In this document: positions 17,836 to 27,225 of the stretch, in pieces
Position numbering within the stretch: the stretch's first letter is position 1
How the letters are laid out: every line of letters starts with the position of its first letter
From: Actinacidiphila sp. DG2A-62
GTDB lineage: Bacteria > Actinomycetota > Actinomycetes > Streptomycetales > Streptomycetaceae
Direction: 5' to 3'
Assembly (NCBI RefSeq): GCF_035825295.1
Contig: NZ_JAYMGI010000002.1
Coordinates: forward strand, 1,426,001 to 1,490,000
DNA length: 64,000 bases
Position numbers and translations under genes: made by a program
The notes under the pieces: generated by a model
Database searches by the model: none
Told to the model about the DNA's origin: nothing
Seen by the model: only the letters and a program-made list of their open reading frames with translations

Positions 17836-19038
17836 ATGCAACTGCGCTCACGCGCGAAGCTGTTGGGCATCGGCGCGGCGGCCCTGGCGGGGATCCCGCT
17901 CGCGGTCCTCGGGCCGGCGGAAGCCTCGCACGCCGCGGCGTCACCCGCGGCGAAGACCGCGCACTCCTGTGCCGCGAGCAAGCCGGGCTTCGCCTCCTGC
18001 AAGGCGATCGTCCGCACCGACACGGCGCAGGCCGCCTCGATCGCCCCGCACGCCACGCCGTCCGGCTACGGCCCCTCCAGCCTGCAGTCGGCGTACAACC
18101 TGCCCTCGGCCACGGCCGGCGCGGGCCGGACCGTGGCCATCGTCGACGCCTACGACGACCCCACCGCCGAGGCCGACCTCGGCGTCTACCGCGCGCAGTA
18201 CGGACTGCCCGCGTGCACCACCGCCAACGGCTGCTTCAAGAAGATCGACCAGAACGGCGGCACCAGCTACCCGCGCGCCAACGGCGGGTGGGCCCAGGAG
18301 ATCTCCCTGGACCTGGACATGGTCTCCGCGATCTGCCCGAGTTGCCACATCCTGCTGGTGGAGGCGAAGTCGTCCAGCTTCGCCAACCTCGGCGCCGCGG
18401 TGAACCGCGCGGCGGCCACCCCCGGCGTCGTCGCGATCAGCAACAGCTACGGCGGCTCGGACGCCTCGGACGCGAGCTACGGCTCGTACTACAACCACCC
18501 GGGCATCGCCGTGACCGCCAGCTCCGGTGACAGCGGCTACGGCGCGAGCTACCCGGCGTCCTCGCACTACGTCACCGCCGTCGGCGGCACCAGCCTCAAG
18601 TCGGCCTCCACCACGCGCGGCTGGACCGAGACCGCCTGGAGCGGCGCGGGCAGCGGCTGCTCCGCCTACAACGCGGCCCTGTCCGCCGCCGCTTCCTTCG
18701 GCACCGGCTGCGCCAACCGCGCCGAGGCCGACGTCTCCGCGGTCGCCGACCCCTCCACCGGCGTCGCCGTCTACGACAGCACCGCCTACCAGGGCCTGTC
18801 CGGCTGGCTGGTCTTCGGCGGCACCAGCGTGTCCTCCCCGGTCATCGCCTCGGTGTTCGCCCTCGCCGGCAACACCGGATCGATCGACAACAACTACCCC
18901 TACACGCACGCCTCGTCGCTGTGGGATGTGACCTCCGGCAGCAACGGCTCCTGCCCCACCACCCAGTGGTGCACCGCCCGCACCGGCTGGGACGGCCCCA
19001 CCGGCCTCGGCACCCCCAACGGCGTCGGCGCCTTCTGA
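17836..19038 (+). CDS. Secreted S53 (sedolisin-like) serine-carboxyl peptidase
   Basis: 400 residues from ATG 17836. Signal peptide about 1-38 (GIGAAALAGIPLAVLG). The catalytic domain begins at SGYGPSSLQSAYNLPS. The Glu/Asp pair of the sedolisin triad lies in WAQEISLDLDMVSA, the oxyanion Asp region in TASSGDSGYGASYPASS, and the nucleophile Ser in GGTSVSSPVIASVFAL. The usual 150-200-residue S53 activation domain is missing; only about 55 residues separate the signal peptide from the core. It is a secreted protease lying downstream of the GH27 gene, closed by a strong terminator. Activity without a long propeptide is known in small actinobacterial members, as far as I recall. Confidence 0.9.
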   Translation: MQLRSRAKLLGIGAAALAGIPLAVLGPAEASHAAASPAAKTAHSCAASKPGFASCKAIVRTDTAQAASIAPHATPSGYGPSSLQSAYNLPSATAGAGRTVAIVDAYDDPTAEADLGVYRAQYGLPACTTANGCFKKIDQNGGTSYPRANGGWAQEISLDLDMVSAICPSCHILLVEAKSSSFANLGAAVNRAAATPGVVAISNSYGGSDASDASYGSYYNHPGIAVTASSGDSGYGASYPASSHYVTAVGGTSLKSASTTRGWTETAWSGAGSGCSAYNAALSAAASFGTGCANRAEADVSAVADPSTGVAVYDSTAYQGLSGWLVFGGTSVSSPVIASVFALAGNTGSIDNNYPYTHASSLWDVTSGSNGSCPTTQWCTARTGWDGPTGLGTPNGVGAF

Positions 19039-19056
19039 TCCCGTCCGTCCACGACA

Positions 19057-19120
19057 GCCGGGGCCTCGGCCCCGGCGCCCCGTCGCACACCGCGGGCCGG
19101 AGCACCCCTCCGGCCCGCGG
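19057..19120. terminator. Two strong hairpins between convergent protease and dehydrogenase genes
   Basis: First hairpin 19057-19076: an 8-bp perfect stem with loop CTCG. Second hairpin 19090-19120: a 13-bp perfect stem with loop CACCC. They lie between two convergent genes and should act in both directions. Confidence 0.8.
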
Positions 19121-19153
19121 CCGCGCCCGGCCACCGCCGCACGCGGCGCTCGG

Positions 19154-20728
19154 TCAGTCGATCCGCAGCGCCGCCTTCACCCGGGCGAGGCGGGTGAGGG
19201 ACTCGGCGTGGCGTTCGGCGCTGTGGCCGGGGCGGGGGTCGAGGAAGGGCGCGCGGGTGCCGGCCACGACCTGGAGGTCGGTGTACTGCAACAGGCCCTC
19301 GGCGCCGTGCCGGTGGCCGACCCCGGACAGCTTGCGGCCGCCGGCGGGCGCGTCGTAGGAGGCATAGGCGGTGCGGAAGCCCTCGTTGACGTTGACGGCG
19401 CCGACGTGCAGGCGGCGGGCGAGCGCTGCGGCGCGGCGCGGACTGCGGCTCCACACGCTGGCGTTCAGGCCGTACGGGCTGTCGTTGGCCAGTGCCACCG
19501 CCTCGTCGTCGTCCTGGAAGGAGCGGACCGACACCACCGGCCCGAACGTCTCCTCCCGGTACGCGAGCATGTCCGGTGTCACGCCGGACAGCACCGTGGG
19601 CTCGTAGAACAGCGGGCCGAGGTCGGGGCGTTCGCGTCCGCCGCAGAGCACCCGGGCGCCCTTGGACCGGGCGTCCTCGACGTGCCGCCGCACCCGGTCG
19701 AGCTGCTGCCGGGAGGTGAGCGACCCCATGTCGGCGCCGAAGTCCAGGGCGGCGGACATCCGCAGGCCGGCGACGCGGTCCAGGAGGAGCGCCAGGAAGC
19801 GGTCGTGCACCGCGGTGTCGACCAGGAACCGCTCGGCCGACATGCACAGTTGGCCGGCGCTGCTGAAGGCGGCGCGGACGGCCCCGCTCGCGGCGCGTTC
19901 GAGGTCGGCGTCGGCGAGCACCAGCAGCGGGTTCTTGCCGCCCAGTTCCAGCATGCAGCCGATGATCCGGTCGGCGGCGGCGCGGCCCAGCACGCGCCCG
20001 GCCGCGGTGGAGCCGGTGAAGGCCAGGTAGTCGGCCCGTTCGACCAGCGCCGGGCCGACGTCCGCGGGGTCGCCGACCACGATCTGCCACACCTCCTCGG
20101 GCAGCCCGGCCGCCACGCACAGTTCGCGTGCCCACAGCGCGGTGCACGCGGTCTGGGTGTCGGCCTTGTGCACCACCGCGTTGCCCGCGAGCAGCGCCGG
20201 CACCACGTCGGTCACGGTGAGGCTGAGCGGGTAGTTCCAGGGGGTGATGACGGCGACCACTCCTTTGGGGTGGCGCACCTCCCGGACCGTGGTCAGCAGC
20301 GGCACCACCGCGCGGCGGCGGCGCGGCGCGAGCAGGGCGGGGGCCCGGCGGGCGTAGTAGCCGCACACGCCCGCGGCGTCGGCCAGCTCCTCGAAGGCGT
20401 GGGCACGCGCCTTCCCGGTCTCCCACTGGACGAGGTCGAGCGCCTCGCGCTGCCGGTCGAGCAGCAGGTGCTGCATCCGCCGGAAGACCCGGGCGCGCTC
20501 GCGCGCGCTCCGCCGGGCCCAGGCGCCGCGCGCGGCGGCGGCCCGGTCGTGCGCGTGGGCCACGTCGTCCGGCAGGGCGCTCGGCAGGCGGGCGATGACG
20601 TCCAGGGTGAACGGCGCCAGGGGCGTGAGCACGGGTCCGCTGCCGGCCAGGCGCGCGGCCAGGCGGCCGGCGGTCTCGGAGGGCCGGGGGGCGGGGGCGG
20701 GCTGCGTGGCGCTCGGGGCGAGGGGCAT
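19154..20728 (-). CDS. NAD(P)-dependent aldehyde dehydrogenase, succinate-semialdehyde dehydrogenase (GabD2)-like
   Basis: 524 residues. ALDH landmarks: VVAVITPWNYPLSL (cofactor entry), FTGSTAAGR, general base Glu in MLELGGKNPLL and catalytic Cys in FSSAGQLCMSAERF. The pattern follows the mycobacterial GabD2 branch. Last gene of a six-gene leftward operon, 4 bases after the acyl-CoA synthetase gene, so it is surely cotranscribed. In this setting the substrate may be a pathway aldehyde rather than succinate semialdehyde. It ends in a bidirectional terminator shared with the S53 gene. Confidence 0.9.
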   Translation of the reverse strand: MPLAPSATQPAPAPRPSETAGRLAARLAGSGPVLTPLAPFTLDVIARLPSALPDDVAHAHDRAAAARGAWARRSARERARVFRRMQHLLLDRQREALDLVQWETGKARAHAFEELADAAGVCGYYARRAPALLAPRRRRAVVPLLTTVREVRHPKGVVAVITPWNYPLSLTVTDVVPALLAGNAVVHKADTQTACTALWARELCVAAGLPEEVWQIVVGDPADVGPALVERADYLAFTGSTAAGRVLGRAAADRIIGCMLELGGKNPLLVLADADLERAASGAVRAAFSSAGQLCMSAERFLVDTAVHDRFLALLLDRVAGLRMSAALDFGADMGSLTSRQQLDRVRRHVEDARSKGARVLCGGRERPDLGPLFYEPTVLSGVTPDMLAYREETFGPVVSVRSFQDDDEAVALANDSPYGLNASVWSRSPRRAAALARRLHVGAVNVNEGFRTAYASYDAPAGGRKLSGVGHRHGAEGLLQYTDLQVVAGTRAPFLDPRPGHSAERHAESLTRLARVKAALRID

Positions 20729-20732
20729 CGGG

Positions 20733-22547
20733 TCAGTCCTTGAGCGGGGTCAGGCCGCCGTCCGCGTAGAGCGACGCGACGACTTCGCGGTAGTGCTGCT
20801 GGAGTCGTGACCGCCGCAGCTTCAGCGTGGGGGTCACCAGGCCGCTGCGCGGCGTCCAGTCGTCCTCGACGACGGCGAAGCGCTTGATCTGCTCCGGCTG
20901 CGACAGGCGCAGGTTCGCGCGGCCGACGGCGGCCCGGAGCGCGTCGGGGTCGGCCGGGCCCGCGGTGGCGATCAGGGCGACGTTGAAGGGGCGTCCGTCA
21001 CCGATCACGCAGACCTGGTCGATCAGCGGTTCCTCCTCGGCGATCCGCGCCTCGATCCGGGCGGGGGCCATGTTCTTGCCGTAGGCGTTGACGATCAGGT
21101 CCTTCTTGCGCCCGGTGATGCGCAGCGAGCCGTCAGGGGCCAGTTCGCCGAGGTCCCCGGTGCGCAGCCAGCCGTGCTCGTCGAAGGCCGCGGCGGTCTC
21201 CTGCGGCCTGCCGCGGTAGCCGAGCATCGTGACGGCGCCCCGGACCAGCACCTCGCCGTCGGGCGCGGTCCGCACCTCCACCCCGGGCAGCGGCGGGCCG
21301 ACCCAGCCCATCCGGTGCCGGCCGGGCTCGGTCACGCAGGCGGCGGCGCACAGTTCGGTCATGCCCCAGATCTCGCCCACCGGCAGGCCGAGGGCGCGCA
21401 GGAAGAGCATGGTCTCCTCGCGGATCGGCGCGGCCCCCACGTGCACGAGCCGGGCCTCGTCCAGGCCGAGCAGCGCGCGGACGGGCGCCAGGTGGCTGCG
21501 TTCCAGCAGGAGGTACTCCGCCCGCCCGTCGTCGTCCTCCCCCGCGGCCAGTGCCGCGCCCAGCTCCAGCGCGCGCAGGACGCCGTCGCGGAACTCCGCG
21601 GGCGCGCCGTCCAGTTCGGCCAGCAGGCGGGTGCGGAGCTTGTCCCACATCCGGGGCACCGAGAACAGCCAGTGCGGCCGCACCTGGGGCAGCACGGTGA
21701 ACAGCCGGTCCGGCTGCGGGCAGCAGGTGACGTCGGCGCCCAGCAGCATCGGCAGGTAGTGCGAGCAGCACCGCTCGGCGATGTGCGCCATCGGCAGGTA
21801 GGACACCAGCCGGCTGCCGGCCGGCAGGGGCGCCCGTTCCAGGAAGGCACGGGCGGTGGCCAGCGCCACGCCATGGCTGATCTCGACGCCCTTGGGCGGC
21901 CCGGTGGTCCCGGAGGTGTAGACGACGGTGAGGACGTCCCGCGCGCGCACCCGGTACGGCGCGGGCCCGGGGTGCGCGTCGCCCGCGGCCAGCAGGTCCT
22001 GATAGGTCCGCACGCCCGCCGCGCCGGCGGCGGGACCGACGACGACGAGTTCGCGCAGGCCGGGGCAGCGCTCCAGCAGCCCGCGGGCGCGGGCCAGGCC
22101 GGCGGCGTCGCACACCAGCACGCTCGCCCGGGAGTCGGTGACCAGGTGGCGCAACTCCTCGTCGGGGGCGGTCGGGTAGAGCGAGCAGGTGGTCACGCCG
22201 AGCGTCATGGCGGCCGCGTCCGCCACGTGGAACTCCGGCCGGTTGCCCAGCAGCAGGCCGAGCGTGTCCCCGGGCCGCAGCCCGAGCCCGGCCAGTCCCG
22301 CGGCGCAGCGCCGGGCGTCGCCGCGGTAGCGGGCCCAGGTGTACCGCTCGCCGTCGGCGCCGGTCAGGGCCGGCCGGTCGGCGTACGCCTCGGCGGTGAG
22401 GTCGAAGGCGTCGGCGAGGGTGGCCGCGCCCAGGGCGCGGTCGACATGGCCGGCGGGGGCGTCGTCGACCGCCGCGGGCCCCGGCCCGTCGGTCGCCGCC
22501 GGTCCCTGCCCGGTCATGGGGCGGTCGTGGGGCACGGCCTCAGTCAT
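20733..22547 (-). CDS. Long-chain acyl-CoA synthetase / AMP-dependent ligase (FadD15-like)
   Basis: 604 residues. The ANL superfamily P-loop is TVVYTSGTTGPPKGVEIS; IWGMTELCAAAC is the adenine/substrate motif; WLRTGDLGELAPDGSLRITGRKKDLIV is the hinge region and NAYGKNMAPARIE carries the C-terminal active region. It activates a carboxylic acid with ATP, normally to a CoA thioester. The N-terminus has a 30-residue Pro/Gly/Ala-rich lead, so a slightly later start is possible. It lies 11 bases after the SDR gene and 4 bases before the aldehyde dehydrogenase gene. No acyl carrier protein is nearby, which favours CoA as the acceptor. Confidence 0.9.
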   Translation of the reverse strand: MTEAVPHDRPMTGQGPAATDGPGPAAVDDAPAGHVDRALGAATLADAFDLTAEAYADRPALTGADGERYTWARYRGDARRCAAGLAGLGLRPGDTLGLLLGNRPEFHVADAAAMTLGVTTCSLYPTAPDEELRHLVTDSRASVLVCDAAGLARARGLLERCPGLRELVVVGPAAGAAGVRTYQDLLAAGDAHPGPAPYRVRARDVLTVVYTSGTTGPPKGVEISHGVALATARAFLERAPLPAGSRLVSYLPMAHIAERCCSHYLPMLLGADVTCCPQPDRLFTVLPQVRPHWLFSVPRMWDKLRTRLLAELDGAPAEFRDGVLRALELGAALAAGEDDDGRAEYLLLERSHLAPVRALLGLDEARLVHVGAAPIREETMLFLRALGLPVGEIWGMTELCAAACVTEPGRHRMGWVGPPLPGVEVRTAPDGEVLVRGAVTMLGYRGRPQETAAAFDEHGWLRTGDLGELAPDGSLRITGRKKDLIVNAYGKNMAPARIEARIAEEEPLIDQVCVIGDGRPFNVALIATAGPADPDALRAAVGRANLRLSQPEQIKRFAVVEDDWTPRSGLVTPTLKLRRSRLQQHYREVVASLYADGGLTPLKD

Positions 22548-22558
22548 GGATCACAGCC

Positions 22559-23425
22559 TCAGTCATGGGTCGCGGCCTCGTTCTCGGTCCCGCGCATGGC
22601 CGCGGGGGATTCGGGGAGATGGCGGTATTCCAGGGCCGCCAGGGCCAGTCGGAGCCGCGGCGCGGCGACACCGAGGAGTTCCCCGAGCGTGCCGAGTCGG
22701 GTGGAGACCCGCGGCTTCCTGGTCACCAGCGCGCGGCAGATCAGGTGTGCGGCCTGCCGGGGGTCGAGGGCGGGCAGCCGGGCGAACGCCTGGGTGGGCA
22801 TGCTCATCCGGGTGCGGACCAGCGGCAGGTGGACGGTGCTGACGGCGATGCCCTCGTGGCGCAGCTCCGGGGCCAGCGACTCGCCGAACGCTTCGAGGGC
22901 CGCCTTGGAGGGGTTGTAGGCGGTGAACCGGGACATGCCCAGTTGGAGCCCGATGGTGCCGACGTTGACGATGTGGCCGTGCCCGCGCTCGCGCATCCCG
23001 GGCAGCAGGCGCAGGGTGAGGTCCACGGCGCCGAAGTAGTTGACGGCCATCGTCCTGCGGTAGTCGTGCGGCCGGTCCGCCGCGTGGACGGTGCCGCGGC
23101 GGATCGACCGCCCGGCGTTGTTGATCAGGATGTCGACTCCGCCGTAGTCGTCGATCAACCGGTCGGTGAACGACGACAGCCGGCCGGGGTCGGTGAGGTC
23201 GACGGAGAAGGTGCGCACCGTGCCGCCGCCGGTGGCGGCACGGCGCGCGCTCTCGTCCAGCTCCTGCGGGTGGCGGCCGAGCAGCAGCAGCTCGGCGCCG
23301 GCCTGTCCGAGCAGCACCGCGACCTCGCGGCCGATCGCTCCGGAGGCCCCGGTGACCAGGACCCGCCGCCCGCCGACCCGTGCGGCCAGCCGGGCGGACC
23401 GTCGCTGTCCGCGGGAGATGGGCAT
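22559..23425 (-). CDS. Short-chain dehydrogenase/reductase
   Basis: 288 residues. The NAD(P) loop is VTGASGAIGREVAVLLGQAG, preceded by GGRRVLV; NNAGRS is the structural NNAG motif; the catalytic set is Ser in VNVGTIGLQ-type region (the usual Ser position reads Thr/Gly-rich) with YNPSKAALEAF as the YxxxK motif. An R-rich N-terminus (RGQRRSARLAAR) and a C-terminal extension resemble the large SDR group that act on lipid or polyketide ketones. Spacing is 19 bases from the upstream aldehyde dehydrogenase and 11 bases to the acyl-CoA synthetase, so it is within the operon. Substrate unknown. Confidence 0.88.
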   Translation of the reverse strand: MPISRGQRRSARLAARVGGRRVLVTGASGAIGREVAVLLGQAGAELLLLGRHPQELDESARRAATGGGTVRTFSVDLTDPGRLSSFTDRLIDDYGGVDILINNAGRSIRRGTVHAADRPHDYRRTMAVNYFGAVDLTLRLLPGMRERGHGHIVNVGTIGLQLGMSRFTAYNPSKAALEAFGESLAPELRHEGIAVSTVHLPLVRTRMSMPTQAFARLPALDPRQAAHLICRALVTRKPRVSTRLGTLGELLGVAAPRLRLALAALEYRHLPESPAAMRGTENEAATHD

Positions 23426-23444
23426 GTGCGTCCTTCGGTTCGGG

Positions 23445-25085
23445 TCAGACGGGCCGGCTGCCGGAGCCGGCCTTCGCCACGGACACCCCGTGGAGGTGGG
23501 AGGTGCGCAGGATGGGGTAGTTGAGTTCGCCGAACGGGCCCCCGGTGCGGCCGGTGCCGCCGTGGGTGCCGAGGTAGGGGACGAAGCCGATGTGGGAGTC
23601 GTTGACCTTCAGCAGTCCCGCGTTGGTGACCTCGCGGGTGAAGGCGTCGACGACCTTCTCGTCCCGCGACCACAGCGAGTTGCGGAGCCCGTACTCATTG
23701 TCGTTGACGAAGGCGATGACCGCGTCGAGGAGGTCGAAGTCGTCGCGGTCGTCGGGGACGACCACCGACAGCAGCGGGAAGAAGGTCTCCTCCCGCACGG
23801 CCCGCATCCGGCGCGCCTCGCGGAGCCCGTCGACCCGCAGCACGGTGGGCTCGACGAAGACGCCGTTGACCGTGCGGACGCCGTCGACGTCCACCCGCTC
23901 GCCGCCGCAGAGGACCTTTCCGCCCAGCTGCCGCGCCTCGGCGAGCACCTCCTGGAACCGGTCGATCTTCAGTACCGGGCTGAGCAGCACCTCCGGGTCG
24001 TCCGGGTATCCGGGGCGCAGTTCGCGGCAGCGGGCGGTGAGCCGGGCCAGCAGCTCGTCGGCGATGTCCGGGTGGACGACGGCGCACTTGGGCACCATGC
24101 AGATCTGCCCGGAGCCGTAGAAGCACTCGACGAGCGCCTCCACCGCGCCGTCCAGGTCGGCGTCGTGCCACACCACGGCCGTGTCGTTGCCGGCCAGTTC
24201 GAGCACCGGCTTCTTGCCGCGGGCCACGCACTCGGCGCCGAACTCCAGGCCGACGTCGCTGTCGCCGAAGAACATCACGTCGTCGACGTAGGGGCTGTCC
24301 AGCCATTGCCGCAGCATCGGGCTGGTCGGGCCGGAGACCAGGTTGAGGGTGCCGGGCGGGGCCCCCAGGTCCTCCAGGACGGGCGCGACCAGTTCGCGGT
24401 AGACGAAGGCCACGCCCAGCGGGGAGGTGCGGGGCGCCTTCACCACCAGGGTGTTGCCCGCGGCGAGGGCCGCGATGCCCAGGCCGGAGTTGGTGGCCGC
24501 CGCGTTCTGCGGCGGGTTGAGGCAGACCACGCCGTCCGGCTTGCGCAGCAGCGCGAGCGTGTGGTCCGGGCTGTCGAAGCGCTGGTCCATCTGGTCGCGG
24601 TAGAAGGAGACGGTCTGCTCGCTGCTGCCCATGAGCATGCCCGCGATCTCCCACTCGGCCAGGCGGCGCGGGTGTCCCTCGGAGATGAGGATGGCCAGCA
24701 GTTCGTCGTAGCGCTCGGTGAGGCCGGTGTGCAGCCGGCGCAGGAGCCGCAGCCGCGTCTCCAGGTCCACCCGGGCCCACTCGCGGCGGGCGGCGTGCGC
24801 GGCCTCCAGCGCGTCGGCCACGTCCTGGGGACCGCTGATCGCCACTCGGCCGACCATGCCGGTGACGTCGCCCTCCGGGTCGCCGGCGCCGAGCCGTTCG
24901 AGTTTGCGCTTGCGGACGAAGGAGGCCCGCGGGTCGGCCAGGAAGGCGCCGGCGTCCAGGCTGTACGTCCAGCCGGTGCCCGGGCGGTCCTCGCCGTTGA
25001 TGTAGAGCGGGTAGGAGTACCGAAGGGGGGAGGTCGTCGAGGTCGTCGAGGTCGTGGAGGTCGTGGAGATGTCCCGCACGGTCAT
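23445..25085 (-). CDS. Aldehyde dehydrogenase family protein with Ser/Thr-repeat N-terminus
   Basis: 546 residues. ALDH catalytic residues: Glu in PVLELAGNDTAVV and Cys in CFYGSGQICMVPKC; the cofactor region reads VVCLNPPQNAAATNSG rather than the classical PWNFP motif, and FFGDSDVG replaces FTGS. It is therefore a divergent ALDH, possibly an acyl-CoA or acyl-phosphate reductase rather than an ordinary oxidising ALDH; that is inference. Residues 7-19 (TTSTTSTTSTTS) come from a 9-12-bp DNA repeat and probably vary in length. Only 6 bases separate it from the TrpB-like gene, so translation may be coupled. Confidence 0.88.
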   Translation of the reverse strand: MTVRDISTTSTTSTTSTTSPLRYSYPLYINGEDRPGTGWTYSLDAGAFLADPRASFVRKRKLERLGAGDPEGDVTGMVGRVAISGPQDVADALEAAHAARREWARVDLETRLRLLRRLHTGLTERYDELLAILISEGHPRRLAEWEIAGMLMGSSEQTVSFYRDQMDQRFDSPDHTLALLRKPDGVVCLNPPQNAAATNSGLGIAALAAGNTLVVKAPRTSPLGVAFVYRELVAPVLEDLGAPPGTLNLVSGPTSPMLRQWLDSPYVDDVMFFGDSDVGLEFGAECVARGKKPVLELAGNDTAVVWHDADLDGAVEALVECFYGSGQICMVPKCAVVHPDIADELLARLTARCRELRPGYPDDPEVLLSPVLKIDRFQEVLAEARQLGGKVLCGGERVDVDGVRTVNGVFVEPTVLRVDGLREARRMRAVREETFFPLLSVVVPDDRDDFDLLDAVIAFVNDNEYGLRNSLWSRDEKVVDAFTREVTNAGLLKVNDSHIGFVPYLGTHGGTGRTGGPFGELNYPILRTSHLHGVSVAKAGSGSRPV

Positions 25086-25091
25086 CGCCGG

Positions 25092-26453
25092 TCACCCGGC
25101 CAGGCCGGCGACGGCGGGCTCGCCCGCGGCCAGGGCGACCTCGTACGGTTCGGCGTCGGCCATCTCCCCGGCGTTGAACGACCTGTAGGCGCCCAGGTCC
25201 AGCAGGCCGTGGCCGCTGTAGCAGAAGACGATGACGGCGTGCCGCCGCTGCCGGGTGCACTCCTGGGCCAGGTCGATGACGGCCCGGATGGCGTGCGCGG
25301 ACTCCGGCGCGGGGACCAGGCCGTGCAGCCGGGCGAAGAGCGTCCCGGCCTCGAAGACCTCCCGCTGGGCGTACGCCCGGGAGTCGAGGATGCCCTCGTG
25401 GCGGGCCAGCCCGACGAGCGGCGCGGCGCCGTGGTAACGCAGCCCTCCGGAGTGGATGGGCGGCGGCACGAACTCGTAGCCGAGGGTGTATGTCCTGGCC
25501 ATGGGGCCCGAGCCGCTGCCGTCCGCGAAGTCGTAGCGGTACTCGCCCGCCGTCAGGGTGGGGCAGGCGGCCGGTTCGGCGGCCAGGATGCCGATGTCGG
25601 CGCCCGCCAGCTTGTCGCTGACGAAGGGGAAGGCGAAGCCGCCCATGTTGCTGCCGCAGCCCACCGACGCCACCAGGTGGTCGGGCTGCTTGCCGATCTC
25701 CGCCAACTGCTCGCGGGTCTCCAGGCCGACGACGGTCTGGTGGAGCAGCACGTGGTTGGCGAAGGCCCCCATGGAGAAGCGGTCCCCGGGGTTGCGCCGA
25801 ACGGTCTCCAGCGCCTCGGAGACGGCCGTGGCCTCGGAGCCCGGGTGGTCGGGGGTGCCGGCGAGCAGCGCCCGGCCGTACTCGGTGTGCGGCCCCGGGC
25901 TGGGGAGCACCTGCTGCCCGAAGGTCTCCATCAGGTTCCGGCGGTAGGGCTTGCTCTCGTAGCTGGCCCGGACCATGTAGGCCAGCGCCTTGATGCCGAA
26001 GAGGCTGCAGGCCAGGGAGAGCGCGCTGCCCCACTGGCCGGCGCCGGTGTCCGTCACCAGGCGGTCCACGCCTTCCAGCTTCGCGTAGTACGCCTGTGCC
26101 AGCGCGGAGTTGAGCTTGTGGGAGCCGGACGGGCTGGCGCCCTCGTACTTGAAGTAGATCTCCGCCGGCGTGTCCAGGTGGCGTTCCAGCCCGTGGGCCC
26201 GGAACAGCGGGGTGGGCCGCCAGAGGCGGTAGGCCGCCCGCACCTCCTCGGGAATGGTGATCCACCGCTCCATGGAGCTTTCCTGCGCGACCAGGGCCTT
26301 GGGCAGCAGCCGCTCCATGAATTCCCGGTCGACCGGTTCCCGGGTCACCGGGTGCAGGTAGTCGTCGGGAATACGCGGCAGGTCGGGGACTACGTTGTAC
26401 CAGCGCTTGGGAATCTTCGAGAGGGGAAGGTCGTGGCGCTCCAGGAAATTCAC
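25092..26453 (-). CDS. TrpB-like PLP enzyme (TrpB2 type)
   Basis: 453 residues, longer than classical TrpB (about 400) and with the TrpB2-type N-terminal extension (LPRIPDDYLHPVTREPV). The PLP lysine is K113 in GASPSGSHKLNSA; the catalytic Glu region is TDTGAGQWGSALS; the phosphate loop is SVGCGSNMGG. TrpA is absent, as usual for stand-alone TrpB2. Such enzymes do beta-replacement on serine or O-phosphoserine with indole or other nucleophiles. In this operon, away from trp genes, a dedicated amino-acid-forming role is plausible. Second gene of the operon, 101 bases after the thioesterase gene and 6 bases before the ALDH gene. Confidence 0.92.
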   Translation of the reverse strand: MNFLERHDLPLSKIPKRWYNVVPDLPRIPDDYLHPVTREPVDREFMERLLPKALVAQESSMERWITIPEEVRAAYRLWRPTPLFRAHGLERHLDTPAEIYFKYEGASPSGSHKLNSALAQAYYAKLEGVDRLVTDTGAGQWGSALSLACSLFGIKALAYMVRASYESKPYRRNLMETFGQQVLPSPGPHTEYGRALLAGTPDHPGSEATAVSEALETVRRNPGDRFSMGAFANHVLLHQTVVGLETREQLAEIGKQPDHLVASVGCGSNMGGFAFPFVSDKLAGADIGILAAEPAACPTLTAGEYRYDFADGSGSGPMARTYTLGYEFVPPPIHSGGLRYHGAAPLVGLARHEGILDSRAYAQREVFEAGTLFARLHGLVPAPESAHAIRAVIDLAQECTRQRRHAVIVFCYSGHGLLDLGAYRSFNAGEMADAEPYEVALAAGEPAVAGLAG

Positions 26454-26554
26454 GGCTACTCGCTGTCCTTTCGTTCAGTACGCACATCGGTCGAATGATT
26501 GACTACTGGACGGAATGCGGGCATGCGGACCCGTGCGGGCATGCGGGCCGTCGA

Positions 26555-27166
26555 TCACCCCGGAAGGATTCGGCAGTGGTAGGTGAATTGCGCGGTGGCC
26601 ACGTGATCGCCCGCCGGGTCGTAGAGGAGCGAACTCACCACCTCTTCGAACCGCTCTCCGGCGGCGAGCCGCGAGCACCTCGCCCGCACGTCCTCGCCGG
26701 ACACGTCCGCGACCGCCCTGAGCTGCCCGCGGGCCGCGCGCAGATAGCGGATCTCCGAGGCGCGGAGCACGAAGCGGACGGTGGTCACCCGCTCGCCCAG
26801 CGCCCCGGCCAGCGCCCCTCCCGCGGCCGCCTCGGCCACCAGGAAAAGAGCCGCGGCGTGCCCCGTTCCCACGTGGTTGAGCAGGTGGGGGGCGTCGGGC
26901 AGGGTGGCGACGGCGCCGTCCGCGCCCAGCTCCGCGAGCCGCGCGCCGACGAACTTCTGGAACGGCACCAGCTCGTTGATCGCCGCCCTGAGGTCGTCCG
27001 GGCCGATGGCCGCCGCAGGCGCGGCGGGCGCGCCGGGCTGGTGAGTGGTCTGTGTTCCCGAGCGTTCCAGGACCGTCTCCGATCTCTTCGGTTCGGCGAT
27101 GTCGATGTCGGTGTCGATGTCGGTGTCGAACTCAGTCGAGAGTGTGACACGGAGGCGGCGGAACAT
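26555..27166 (-). CDS. Hotdog-fold thioesterase-like protein (DUF4442/PaaI-type)
   Basis: 203 residues from ATG 27166. The hotdog region reads LRAAINELVPFQKFVGARLAELG, then LLNHVGTGHAAALFLVAEAAAGG (the central helix with the HxGxxxALxExA-like pattern) and ending VATAQFTYHCRILPG. It would hydrolyse an acyl thioester, fitting the acyl-CoA synthetase in the same operon. Start choice: an ATG at 27274 is in frame but would place the tandem operator (27226-27255) inside the gene; ATG 27166 avoids that but has no clear ribosome-binding site. The N-terminal DTDIDTDIDI run derives from a 12-bp DNA repeat. First gene of the operon. Confidence 0.75.
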   Translation of the reverse strand: MFRRLRVTLSTEFDTDIDTDIDIAEPKRSETVLERSGTQTTHQPGAPAAPAAAIGPDDLRAAINELVPFQKFVGARLAELGADGAVATLPDAPHLLNHVGTGHAAALFLVAEAAAGGALAGALGERVTTVRFVLRASEIRYLRAARGQLRAVADVSGEDVRARCSRLAAGERFEEVVSSLLYDPAGDHVATAQFTYHCRILPG

Positions 27167-27225
27167 TTTGCATTTCGCCGCATGGCGATTCGTGTTCCTT
27201 TTTCCTCGCACAGAATGGTGCAAGG

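Noticed and set aside
25021..25070. GTCGTCGAG/GTCGTGGAG tandem repeat as a regulatory array
   Set aside because: It is inside the ALDH N-terminus and codes for the Thr/Ser run; simple coding slippage is enough.
25092..26453. TrpB-like gene as the housekeeping tryptophan synthase beta chain
   Set aside because: No trpA or other trp gene is adjacent, and length and N-terminus follow the TrpB2 group.
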